Below, piece after piece: positions 41,700-49,307 of a stretch of DNA of 64,000 bases. Every line of letters starts with the position of its first letter. Position 1 is the first letter of the stretch. Both the position numbers and the translations under genes were made by a program. The notes below the pieces were generated by a model. The model made no database searches. It was not told where the DNA came from and was given only the letters and a program-made list of their open reading frames with translations. This DNA is from Hymenobacter gummosus (GTDB lineage Bacteria; Bacteroidota; Bacteroidia; Cytophagales; Hymenobacteraceae): assembly GCF_003970915.1 (NCBI RefSeq), contig NZ_RXOF01000001.1:372001-436000 (forward strand), given 5' to 3'.

Positions 41700-42449
41700 C
41701 TACTCCGCCTTGGGCCGGCCGCCGAAGTAGCACTGCAGGCCTAGGCCGGTAGCCACGTACATAAGCGGCGGGAGCCGGTCCTCTTCCAGGGGCAAAAAGA
41801 AACTTTGGCTGACCAGCAGCTGCAGGTGCGGGGTAAGGCCGATGGCAAGATTGTAGCCGGGCTGCAAGGTGAGCCCCCCGAAACCCGGCCGCTCTACCGT
41901 AGTCGTATTCGTCCCGGTAAAGGTGGGGTCGTTGGGGTCATACACCAATCGGTAGGTGGAGGCCCGCCACCGCAACAAGTCAAACGCCGCAACTTTCAGG
42001 GCTATGCCCAGGCCAAAATTCCGGCTGGGCGTGAAGCGAAAAGTGGGCTGCAGGTAGCCATACCCGTACCGTACGCGGTGGTGGGTTGCGGGCCCGTCGT
42101 CCTCGAGCCCGCCCGTCTCGAATACATAACCCGCCCCGTAGCCCAGGCCGCCGTAGATGGCCCACTGATGACGGACCCGGCTCCAGCCATAGCCCGCGCC
42201 CGCCTCGCCGGTGTAGGCCCAGTGGCCGTGCTTTGGGCGGATGCGCTGGTGGCCGCTGGCCGTGAGCGTCAGGCGGTTTGTCAGGGCGTGGGCGGCCTGC
42301 ACGTCGGTGCCGTGCAGGCCGATGTTGGCGCTCAGCTCGGTTTCGCCGCGTTGCTGCACCAGGGGCGTTTGCAGGGTATGGGGCACCACGGCGGCGCAGC
42401 TGCTGAGCAGGGCGGCGGTAGCAAACACAGTAATAATTCGTACGGGCAT
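41700..42449 (-). CDS. Hypothetical lipoprotein with barrel-like sequence
   Basis: 249 residues. Signal MPVRIITVFATAALLSSC with lipobox LLSSC. The mature part has repeated amphipathic strands with aromatic/Gly endings (WAIYGGLGYGAGYVFETGG, YGYLQPTFRFTPSRNFGLGI), like a small outer-membrane beta-barrel. ATG at 42449 chosen because it starts the signal. No named family. Terminator shared with hemH. Confidence 0.78.
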   Translation of the reverse strand: MPVRIITVFATAALLSSCAAVVPHTLQTPLVQQRGETELSANIGLHGTDVQAAHALTNRLTLTASGHQRIRPKHGHWAYTGEAGAGYGWSRVRHQWAIYGGLGYGAGYVFETGGLEDDGPATHHRVRYGYGYLQPTFRFTPSRNFGLGIALKVAAFDLLRWRASTYRLVYDPNDPTFTGTNTTTVERPGFGGLTLQPGYNLAIGLTPHLQLLVSQSFFLPLEEDRLPPLMYVATGLGLQCYFGGRPKAE

Positions 42450-42638
42450 CGGGCTGAAACGGCAGATAGTTTGGGGTAAGAGCCGCACGTGAGCAGAATG
42501 GTTGTCAGGGCATTCTACGCCCGTTTTTTTACCGGTTCGCACTTCCGATTCTACCAGCCCGCCAGGATTTTCAGGCAGACATTTTTTGCCGTTCCGAAAA
42601 CCCTGGCCCGTTGATTGCGGTTGAAGCCCCGTAAAATA

Positions 42639-42671
42639 TTTGCAATTCTGGAATTGCGGCCGCTACCTTTG
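42639..42671 (+). promoter_or_regulatory. Consensus promoter of the sulfate-assimilation cluster
   Basis: TTTG (42639-42642), 21-nt spacer, TACCTTTG (42664-42671). Predicted transcription start near 42677, about 20 nt before the SAM-I riboswitch. Confidence 0.8.
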
Positions 42672-42695
42672 CCGCAGCAATTCTGCTGAAGGATT

Positions 42696-42790
42696 GTTTT
42701 TATACAGAGGCGTGGAGAGACAGGCTCCGTGAAGCGCCGGCAACCATCGGGACAGTCCCGAACGGTGCCAATTCCTGACCATATAAAAAC
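42696..42790 (+). ncRNA. SAM-I riboswitch (S-box)
   Basis: Senses S-adenosylmethionine. P1 arms are GTTTTTATA (42696-42704) and TATAAAAAC (42782-42790). The core follows the S-box consensus in order: CAGAGGCGTGGAGAGACAGG, CTCC, GTGAAGCGCCGGCAACC, a P3 stem CGGGACAGTCCCG, then ACGGTGCCAATTCCTGACC. No intrinsic terminator or obvious anti-P1 strand lies directly after P1. The next element, 10 nt on, is the GTG of the polycysteine leader peptide. Upstream consensus promoter; downstream cysH. Confidence 0.95.
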
Positions 42791-42799
42791 GCCGACGTC

Positions 42800-42919
42800 G
42801 TGAACACCGACCTCAACTCCCGCGCACTTCTGGCTGGCACCGCTGCTCCGCAGTCGGGCCTCTTCGGCTTCAACGGCTGCTGTTGCTGTTGTATGCCGAT
42901 GCGCGGCGCGTGTTGTTGA
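42800..42919 (+). CDS. Polycysteine leader peptide (putative Cys attenuator)
   Basis: 39-codon ORF, GTG start, TGA stop. The peptide starts MNTDLNSRALLAGT and ends NGCCCCCMPMRGACC. Codons 27-31 (42878-42892) are five Cys codons in a row (TGC TGT TGC TGT TGT) and the last two sense codons are also TGT. Cys is rare in proteins, and this run sits between a SAM-I riboswitch and a terminator-like hairpin upstream of cysteine-biosynthesis genes. It is best read as a leader whose translation senses charged tRNA-Cys. Polycysteine leaders of this kind are known from mycobacteria; one behind a SAM-I riboswitch is not known to me. No Shine-Dalgarno is visible. Confidence 0.8.
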   Translation: MNTDLNSRALLAGTAAPQSGLFGFNGCCCCCMPMRGACC

Positions 42920-42959
42920 GGTTCTGCACGACCTCTTTTCCGTTTGCTGGAAACAACTC

Positions 42960-42996
42960 CTACGCCGCGTCCGCACCAGTTCGGAACGCGGCGTAG
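42960..42996 (+). terminator. Attenuator hairpin downstream of the polycysteine leader
   Basis: The 5' arm CTACGCCGCGTCCG (42960-42973), an 8-nt loop, and the 3' arm CGGAACGCGGCGTAG (42982-42996) pair with one bulge. A short T-containing tail follows (TCGTTTG). Within the 5' arm, 42963-42970 can instead pair with 42901-42908 of the leader ORF, giving an antiterminator. The remaining 43000-43125 has no ORF or further hairpin that I can see. Confidence 0.65.
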
Positions 42997-43125
42997 TCGT
43001 TTGTAGCCGGGCCGCTTGAGCTAGCCTCGCCGCCCCGCTGCCCAGCTTCTCCCCTTTCTTCATTCTACCGTTGATGCCCGCGCCACTTCCGCTGACGCGC
43101 ATCCGGTTTCAGTTATACACTGCGC

Positions 43126-43881
43126 ATGTCCGACCTCCTCGATGCACAGGTAAGCCACTTACGCCAGCAGCTCCACGGGGCCGACCCCTTGGATGTGCTG
43201 CGCGCCGTGGCCGATCAGTTTGCCGGCAAAGCCGCTTTTTCCACCTCGTTCGGGCTCGAAGACCAGGTCATCACCCACCTGATTTTTGCCCACGATTTGC
43301 CCATCGAGGTATTCACCCTCGACACCGGCCGCAACTTTCAGGAAACCTATTCCACCTGGAGCAAAACCGTGCTGAAGTACGGTAAGACCATTCGGGCCTA
43401 CTACCCCAATCAGGACGAAGTAGCCGCCCTAGTGGAGCGGCAGGGGCCCAACGGCTTCTACGAAAGCGTGGACGCCCGCAAGGCCTGCTGCCACGTGCGC
43501 AAGGTGGAGCCGCTGAGCCGCGCCCTGGCCGGCCAAGCCGCCTGGGTGACGGGCATTCGGGCCGAGCAGTCGGCCAACCGCACCGGCATGCAGCTGGCCG
43601 ACTGGGACGAAACCTACCAGCTCTTCAAGGTGAACCCGCTGCTGGACTGGACCTGGGAGCAAACCTGGGCTTTTGTCCGCGAATACTCCATTCCGCACAA
43701 CCCGCTGCACCTGCAGGGCTTCGTGAGCATCGGCTGCGCACCCTGCACGCGGGCCATCAAGCCGGGCGAGGACTTCCGCGCCGGCCGCTGGTGGTGGGAA
43801 GACCAATCGGCCAAGGAGTGCGGTCTGCACCACGCAGCCGCCCCGGCGGAAGCCTCTGCACCTGCGTTGACCACACAATAA
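43126..43881 (+). CDS. cysH: Assimilatory APS/PAPS reductase (4Fe-4S type)
   Basis: Reduces adenylylsulfate to sulfite; 251 residues. Fe-S cysteines C121-C122 and C204-x2-C207 are present, as in bacterial APS reductases and unlike E. coli CysH. The catalytic Cys232 lies in KECGLH. Substrate loop: AAFSTSFGLEDQVITHLI. With no APS kinase in the cluster, APS is the probable substrate. ATG at 43126 (MSDLLDAQVSHL). First enzyme gene after the SAM-I/polycysteine leader; cysD follows across a composite hairpin. Confidence 0.95.
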   Translation: MSDLLDAQVSHLRQQLHGADPLDVLRAVADQFAGKAAFSTSFGLEDQVITHLIFAHDLPIEVFTLDTGRNFQETYSTWSKTVLKYGKTIRAYYPNQDEVAALVERQGPNGFYESVDARKACCHVRKVEPLSRALAGQAAWVTGIRAEQSANRTGMQLADWDETYQLFKVNPLLDWTWEQTWAFVREYSIPHNPLHLQGFVSIGCAPCTRAIKPGEDFRAGRWWWEDQSAKECGLHHAAAPAEASAPALTTQ

Positions 43882-43888
43882 AAGTCCA

Positions 43889-44005
43889 TCATGTCGAGCA
43901 ACGCGAGACATCTCGCGTGCTGACTTCCCCAAGTAATTTCTTCGTCCAACGAGCAAATTACTATCCAGCGAGATTCTTCGCTCCGCTCTGAATGACGTGC
44001 TGAAT
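43889..44005. repeat. Composite inverted repeat between cysH and cysD
   Basis: The left arm (CATCATGTCGAGCAACGCGA, from 43889) and right arm (to 44005, ...TCTTCGCTCCGCTCTGAATGACGTG) belong to the same family as 26588, 31211, 38591 and 52253, with more divergence. It occupies over half of the 216-bp gap. Confidence 0.8.
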
Positions 44006-44097
44006 TAGTCGTTCTAACGTCTCCTACCCCGCATTCCCCGCCTTTCCTGACTTCTCAAAATCGGCCTTTTCGGGCCGGACAGGCACCTTTTTGCCGT

Positions 44098-45012
44098 ATG
44101 CCAACGCTCCCTAAGTTAGACTACCTCGACCGGCTCGAAGCCGAAGCCATTCATATTCTGCGCGAAGTGGCCGGTCAGTTTCAGCGCCCGGCCCTGCTGT
44201 TTTCGGGCGGCAAGGATTCCATTGCGCTGGTGCACCTGGCCCGCAAAGCCTTCCGGCCGGGCAAGTTTCCCTTCCCGCTGGTGCACATCGACACCGGCCA
44301 TAATTTCCCGGAGGTGCTGCAGTTTCGCGACGAGCTGGCCGCCGAGCTGGGCGAGCAGCTGATTGTGCGCCGGGTGGAGGACACCATCAAGCAGCGCGGC
44401 CTGCGGGAGCCCGGCGGCAAGTTTCCGAGCCGCAATGCGCTGCAGACTTACACCTTGCTGGATACCATCGAGGAGTTTGGCTTCGACGCCTGCATCGGCG
44501 GGGCGCGGCGCGACGAGGAAAAGGCCCGGGCCAAGGAGCGCATCTTCTCGGTGCGCGACGAGTTTGGGCAGTGGGACCCGCGCCGGCAGCGGCCCGAGCT
44601 GTGGAACATCTACAACGGGCAGATTCAGCTGGGCGAAAACGTGCGCGCCTTCCCCATTTCAAACTGGACGGAGTTGGACGTGTGGAATTACATCCAGCGC
44701 GAGCATATCCCGCTGCCCAGCATCTACTTCGCCCACGAGCGGCGCTGCGTGGTGCTGCCCTCGGGCCAGCTGCTGGCCGTGACCGAGCACCTCACCCTCG
44801 ACGCCACCGACGAGCTGACCACCCGGCAGGTACGCTTCCGCACCGTGGGCGACGCCACCTGCACCGCCGCCGTGGAAAGCGACGCCGACACGCTGGAGGC
44901 CATCATCGAGGACATCGTGCAGGCCAAAGTGAGTGAGCGGGGCGCTACCCGCCTCGACGACAAGATTTCGGAAACCGGCATGGAAGACCGGAAGCGTAAC
45001 GGCTATTTCTAG
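44098..45012 (+). CDS. cysD: Sulfate adenylyltransferase subunit 2
   Basis: Small subunit of ATP sulfurylase, forms APS from sulfate and ATP; 304 residues. PP-loop ALLFSGGKDSIALVHLARKA, then FPLVHIDTGHNFPEVLQFRD and the ARAKERIFSVRDEFGQWDPR segment; C-terminus GMEDRKRNGYF is the family end. ATG at 44098. Pairs with cysN downstream across a long composite hairpin. Confidence 0.97.
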   Translation: MPTLPKLDYLDRLEAEAIHILREVAGQFQRPALLFSGGKDSIALVHLARKAFRPGKFPFPLVHIDTGHNFPEVLQFRDELAAELGEQLIVRRVEDTIKQRGLREPGGKFPSRNALQTYTLLDTIEEFGFDACIGGARRDEEKARAKERIFSVRDEFGQWDPRRQRPELWNIYNGQIQLGENVRAFPISNWTELDVWNYIQREHIPLPSIYFAHERRCVVLPSGQLLAVTEHLTLDATDELTTRQVRFRTVGDATCTAAVESDADTLEAIIEDIVQAKVSERGATRLDDKISETGMEDRKRNGYF

Positions 45013-45143
45013 TGGGGTCTTGGGGGCTCGGGGGCTTAGGGTCTTGGCTGCTGTTCAAGACTTCCGATTCCCGCTCGGCTCACCCCAACTATCCTCACTT
45101 CAAAAACCAAGACCCCAAGCTCCTAAGACCCCAAGACCCTAAC
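45013..45143. repeat. Composite inverted repeat between cysD and cysN, GGGGTCTTGGGG-type
   Basis: The left arm (45013-45061) of GGGGTCTTGGG/GGGGCTTAGGG units pairs with the right arm (45106-45143) of CAAGACCCC/CTAAGACCCC units. It fills the whole gap and ends at the cysN ATG. Confidence 0.85.
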
Positions 45144-46415
45144 ATGGACCTTCTCCGATTCATCACCTGCGGCAGCGTCGACGACGGCAAGAGCACGCTC
45201 ATCGGGCGGCTGCTGTATGACTCCGACGCCGTTTCGCTGGACGTGCTGGCGGCCCTGGAAGAGCAGAACCGCACTTCGGCGGCCGGCACCGTGGACCTGG
45301 CTCTGCTCACCGACGGGCTGCGCGCGGAGCGCGAACAGGGCATCACCATCGACGTGGCGCACAAGTACTTCACCACGGCGCGGCGCAAGTTCATCATCAC
45401 CGATACGCCCGGCCACGTGCAGTACACCCGCAATATGGTGACGGGCGCCTCGAACGCCGACCTGGCCATCGTGCTGGTGGATGCGCGGCAGGGCGTGGTG
45501 GAGCAGACGCGGCGGCACAGCCTGGTGGCGGCACTGCTGGGCATCCGCCACTTCGTGCTGGCCGTCAACAAGATTGACCTGGTAGGCTACTCCGAGCAGG
45601 TGTTCCGCGACATCGTGGCCGACTACGCCGCCGTGGCCGACCAGCTGGGCATCCGGCAGGTCACCAACATTCCGCTCAGCGCCCTGAACGGCGACAACGT
45701 GGTGAAGGCCTCGGCCAACCTGCCCTGGTATCAGGGCCCGAACCTGCTGGCGCACCTCGAAACCGTGGACGTAGCCCGCGAAGCCAGCACCGACGCCGGC
45801 CGCTTCCAGGTGCAGTACGTCATCCGGCCCCAGACCGCCGAGCTGCCCGACTACCGCGGCTACGCCGGCCGCATTCAGAGCGGGGTGTACCGCGCGGGCG
45901 ACCGGGTAGTGGTGCTGCCCGCCGGCATCGAAACCACCCTCGAGGCCATCGAAATCAATCAGCAGCCGGTGGAGGCAGCCGTGGCCCCGCAGGCCGTGGT
46001 GTTGCGCCTCACCGACGACGTGGACGTGAGCCGCGGCGACACCATCGTGCCGCTGACGCAGGCGCCGGAGCCGAGGCGGGAGCTGGAAGCTACGCTGTGC
46101 TGGATGGACGAGCGGCCCTTGCGCCCCGGCCGCAAGCTGCTGGTGCAGCACCACGCGGCCAAAACCCGCGCCTTGGTACAGGCCATCGTCTCGAAGACCA
46201 ACGTGCAAACGCTAGAGCAGCAGGACGCCGACGAAGCCCGCCTGAACGACATCGTGCGGGTGCGGCTGAAAACCGCCGCCCCGCTGGCCGCCGACGCCTA
46301 CCGCGACAACCGCACGACCGGCGCCTTCATCCTGCTCGATGAGCAAACCGGGGCCACCCTGGCCGCCGGGCTGATTGAGCAGACGGCGCTGGCCGAACCG
46401 GAATTCGAGATTTAG
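45144..46415 (+). CDS. cysN: Sulfate adenylyltransferase subunit 1 (GTPase)
   Basis: GTP-driven large subunit of ATP sulfurylase; 423 residues. G1 ITCGSVDDGKSTLIGRLLYD, G3 DTPGHVQYTRNMVTGASNAD, G4 NKID; the switch element TDGLRAEREQGITIDVAHKY is intact. C-terminal beta-barrel domains follow. No APS kinase (CysC) is fused, consistent with an APS-type cysH. ATG at 45144; the upstream frame is hairpin sequence. Confidence 0.97.
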   Translation: MDLLRFITCGSVDDGKSTLIGRLLYDSDAVSLDVLAALEEQNRTSAAGTVDLALLTDGLRAEREQGITIDVAHKYFTTARRKFIITDTPGHVQYTRNMVTGASNADLAIVLVDARQGVVEQTRRHSLVAALLGIRHFVLAVNKIDLVGYSEQVFRDIVADYAAVADQLGIRQVTNIPLSALNGDNVVKASANLPWYQGPNLLAHLETVDVAREASTDAGRFQVQYVIRPQTAELPDYRGYAGRIQSGVYRAGDRVVVLPAGIETTLEAIEINQQPVEAAVAPQAVVLRLTDDVDVSRGDTIVPLTQAPEPRRELEATLCWMDERPLRPGRKLLVQHHAAKTRALVQAIVSKTNVQTLEQQDADEARLNDIVRVRLKTAAPLAADAYRDNRTTGAFILLDEQTGATLAAGLIEQTALAEPEFEI

Positions 46416-46598
46416 AAGCGGCCATTTTCCACGGGGCTTTCGTCGCCGACGAGAAGCCCCGCCCCCGAAGCCTCACTGTTTTTATCTGCTTAAGCCCTTG
46501 GCTGACTGTAGAAGCTCACCCGCAACCCCTTAACTGCCTGTGCCGCCGTGGCCGCCAGCTCTTCGGAGCCGGCCCTGGGGGTGGAGGCTCCCCCTGCC

Positions 46599-47387
46599 AT
46601 GTCTGCATTTGTTGTTCCCCGCCTGACCGTCGTAGGCGCCGGCCCCGGCGACCCGGAGCTGATAACCGTGAAGGGCGCCCGCGTGCTGGCCGAAGCCGAC
46701 GTGGTGCTCTACGACGCGCTCAGCAACGCCGAGCTGCTGAGCTACGCCCGCCCCGACGCCAAGAAAGTGTACGTGGGCAAGCGCAAAGGCAACCGCGCCT
46801 ACCTGCAACAGGAAATCAACGACCTCATCGTGCTCTACGCCCGCGTCCACGGCCACGTGGTGCGGCTCAAGGGCGGCGACCCGTTCGTGTTCGGCCGCGG
46901 GCGGGAGGAAATGCTTTTTGCCCAGCGCCACGGGCTGCTGACGGCCTACGTGCCGGGCATCAGCAGCGCGGTGGCCGTGCCGGGCAGTCTGGGCATCCCC
47001 GTCACGCACCGGGGCGTGAGCGAAGCCTTCCGGGTAATTACCGCCACCACGGCCAGCGGCGAGTTGTCGGAAGAAGTCATCAAGGCCGCGCAGGCGCCCA
47101 AGGCCACGGCCGTCATTCTGATGGGCCTGAGCCAGGTAGCGGCCATTGCCGACGCCTACGTGCACTTCGGGCACGGCGGGCGGCCGGCGGCGGTCATTCA
47201 GGACGGCACGCTGCCCACGGCCAAGCTGCTGCAAACCACGGTGGCCGAGCTGCCCCGCCGCGTGGCCGAATCCGACCTGACTTCGCCCGCCATCATCGTC
47301 ATCGGCGAAGTGGTCGACCTGGCCTCGGCCCCGCTGGCGGCCGACCTGGCCCCGCAGCTGGCGCCCCTGTACGCGGCCGTGGCGTAG
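46599..47387 (+). CDS. cobA: Uroporphyrinogen-III C-methyltransferase
   Basis: SAM-dependent methyltransferase making precorrin-2 for siroheme, the cofactor of sulfite reductase; 262 residues (SUMT only). Motifs: LTVVGAGPGDPELITVKGAR, VVRLKGGDPFVFGRGREEML, TAYVPGISSAVAVPGSLGIP, VTHRGVSEAF. ATG at 46599 chosen; an in-frame GTG 51 nt upstream is less likely. The matching dehydrogenase/ferrochelatase domain is encoded at 55005. Confidence 0.96.
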   Translation: MSAFVVPRLTVVGAGPGDPELITVKGARVLAEADVVLYDALSNAELLSYARPDAKKVYVGKRKGNRAYLQQEINDLIVLYARVHGHVVRLKGGDPFVFGRGREEMLFAQRHGLLTAYVPGISSAVAVPGSLGIPVTHRGVSEAFRVITATTASGELSEEVIKAAQAPKATAVILMGLSQVAAIADAYVHFGHGGRPAAVIQDGTLPTAKLLQTTVAELPRRVAESDLTSPAIIVIGEVVDLASAPLAADLAPQLAPLYAAVA

Positions 47388-47432
47388 CCGCTCGGCCCTC
47401 TTTTCCACTACCCTACCGCCTTTCTCAACGCC

Positions 47433-49256
47433 ATGTCTACTTCCGACACCGGCCAGCGCCTGCCCATCGGCTTCGACGATAACACGCTCCGGCAGCTTAC
47501 CGGGGACTTCACCGAGCAGCAACTGCTGTGGCTGAGCGGCTACTTCTACGGCCGCTACGCCGCCGGCCCCGGCGCGGCGCCCCAGCTGACGCCTACCGCT
47601 GCGGCCACCACTGCGGCCGTGGCGGCTACGGCCCCGGCCACCAAGCCGCGCATCACGGTGCTGTACGGCTCGCAGACGGGCAACAGCAAGAAAGCGGCCC
47701 TGCAGGCCGTAGAAGCGGCTAAGCATCGCGGCTTCGAAGCCACGGCCCGCGACATGAACGACTACCAAGGCCGGGAGCTGAGCAAGGAACAAGTGCTGCT
47801 GGTGGTCGTCAGCACCCAGGGCGAGGGGGAACCGCCAGTAGCCGCCGAGGAACTGCACCAGTTTCTGGCCAGTAGCCGGGCGCCGAAGCTGCCCGAGCTG
47901 CGCTACAGCGTGCTGGCCCTGGGCGACCGGAGCTACCTGCACTTCTGCCAGACCGGCCGGGAGTTCGACGAGCGGCTGCTGCGGCTGGGCGCCACGACCC
48001 TGGCCCCGCGCGTGGAGTGCGACCTGGAGTTTCAGGCCGACGCCCGGCAGTGGATTGAGGCGGTATTGCAAACCCTCGGCGGCGCGGCGGCGCTGGTCAT
48101 GGTGAACGGAACGAGTAGTGCGCCGGCGCCGCTGTCCGTCGAGGAATATTCGCGCCAGCACCCGCTGACGGCCGAGGTGCTGGAAAAGATTCAGCTCAAC
48201 GGCCGCGGCTCAACCAAGGAAACCTACCACCTGGAACTCTCGCTGGCCGGCTCAGGCCTGCGCTACGAGCCGGGGGATGCGTTGTCGGTGGTACCGAACA
48301 ACTCCGAGGCGCTGGTGGAAGAAGTGCTGCGCGCCACCCAGCTCGACGCCACCGCCCCGGTGCAGCTCAAGGGCGAAACCGTGCCCCTGCTCACGGCCCT
48401 GACCGAGCGGCTGGAGCTGAGTACCCTCTCGCGCGACGTGCTGGAGCGCTACGTCCAGCACCACCCCGCACCCAAGCTGCGCGAGCTGGCCGGCGCCACC
48501 GAGCAGCTGCAATCCTACCTCTACGGCCGCGACGCCGCCGATTTGCTGGTGGACTACCCCGCCGAGCTGTCGGCCCAGCAGCTGGTGGATACGCTGCGGC
48601 CGCTGCCGGCCCGGGCCTACTCCATTGCGAGCAGCCTGCTGGCCCACCCCGACGAGGTGCACCTGACCGTGGGGGCCGTGCGCTACGCCGCCCACGGCCG
48701 CCAGAAGCAGGGCGCCTGCTCCTGCTACCTGGCCGACCGCGTGGCCATCGGCGACTCGGTGCGGGTGTTCGTGGAGCGCAACGAGTACTTCAAGCTGCCC
48801 CAGAACTCCGACGCCAACATCATCATGGTGGGCGCGGGCACGGGAGTGGCGCCCTTCCGCGGCTTCGTGGAAGAGCGGGCCGAGCTGGGGGCCGGCGGGC
48901 TGAACTGGCTGATTTTCGGCAACCCGCACTTTACCACCGATTTCCTGTACCAGACGGAGTGGCAGCAGCACTTCCGGCGCGGTACGCTGTCCAAACTCCA
49001 CGTCGCGTTTTCGCGCGACCAAAAAGAGAAAATCTACGTGCATAACCGACTCCTGGAATACGCCCGCGACGTGTACGACTGGCTCGAAAACGGCGCCTAC
49101 CTCTACGTCTGCGGCGACAAGCAGCGCCTGGCCGCCACGGTGCACAAGGCCCTGGTGAGCGTGGTGCAGCTGGAAAGCGGCGCCTCGCTGGAAGAAGCCG
49201 AAGCCTACGTGCGCGGCCTGAAAAAGCAGCGCCGCTACCTGGAGGACGTGTACTAG
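47433..49256 (+). CDS. cysJ: NADPH-sulfite reductase flavoprotein subunit
   Basis: Supplies electrons from NADPH to the sulfite-reductase hemoprotein; 607 residues. Flavodoxin domain with FMN loop ITVLYGSQTGNSKKAALQAV; an Ala/Thr-rich linker precedes it. FAD domain: RAYSIASS and GACSCYLADRVAIG. NADPH domain: IIMVGAGTGVAPFRGFVEER and YLYVCGDKQR; C-terminus RYLEDVY. ATG at 47433. Confidence 0.97.
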   Translation: MSTSDTGQRLPIGFDDNTLRQLTGDFTEQQLLWLSGYFYGRYAAGPGAAPQLTPTAAATTAAVAATAPATKPRITVLYGSQTGNSKKAALQAVEAAKHRGFEATARDMNDYQGRELSKEQVLLVVVSTQGEGEPPVAAEELHQFLASSRAPKLPELRYSVLALGDRSYLHFCQTGREFDERLLRLGATTLAPRVECDLEFQADARQWIEAVLQTLGGAAALVMVNGTSSAPAPLSVEEYSRQHPLTAEVLEKIQLNGRGSTKETYHLELSLAGSGLRYEPGDALSVVPNNSEALVEEVLRATQLDATAPVQLKGETVPLLTALTERLELSTLSRDVLERYVQHHPAPKLRELAGATEQLQSYLYGRDAADLLVDYPAELSAQQLVDTLRPLPARAYSIASSLLAHPDEVHLTVGAVRYAAHGRQKQGACSCYLADRVAIGDSVRVFVERNEYFKLPQNSDANIIMVGAGTGVAPFRGFVEERAELGAGGLNWLIFGNPHFTTDFLYQTEWQQHFRRGTLSKLHVAFSRDQKEKIYVHNRLLEYARDVYDWLENGAYLYVCGDKQRLAATVHKALVSVVQLESGASLEEAEAYVRGLKKQRRYLEDVY

Positions 49257-49307
49257 CGTGCGTCCTCCCTACCTGCCCTTCTCTCTCCTTAGCCAAACTC
49301 CCTGATT

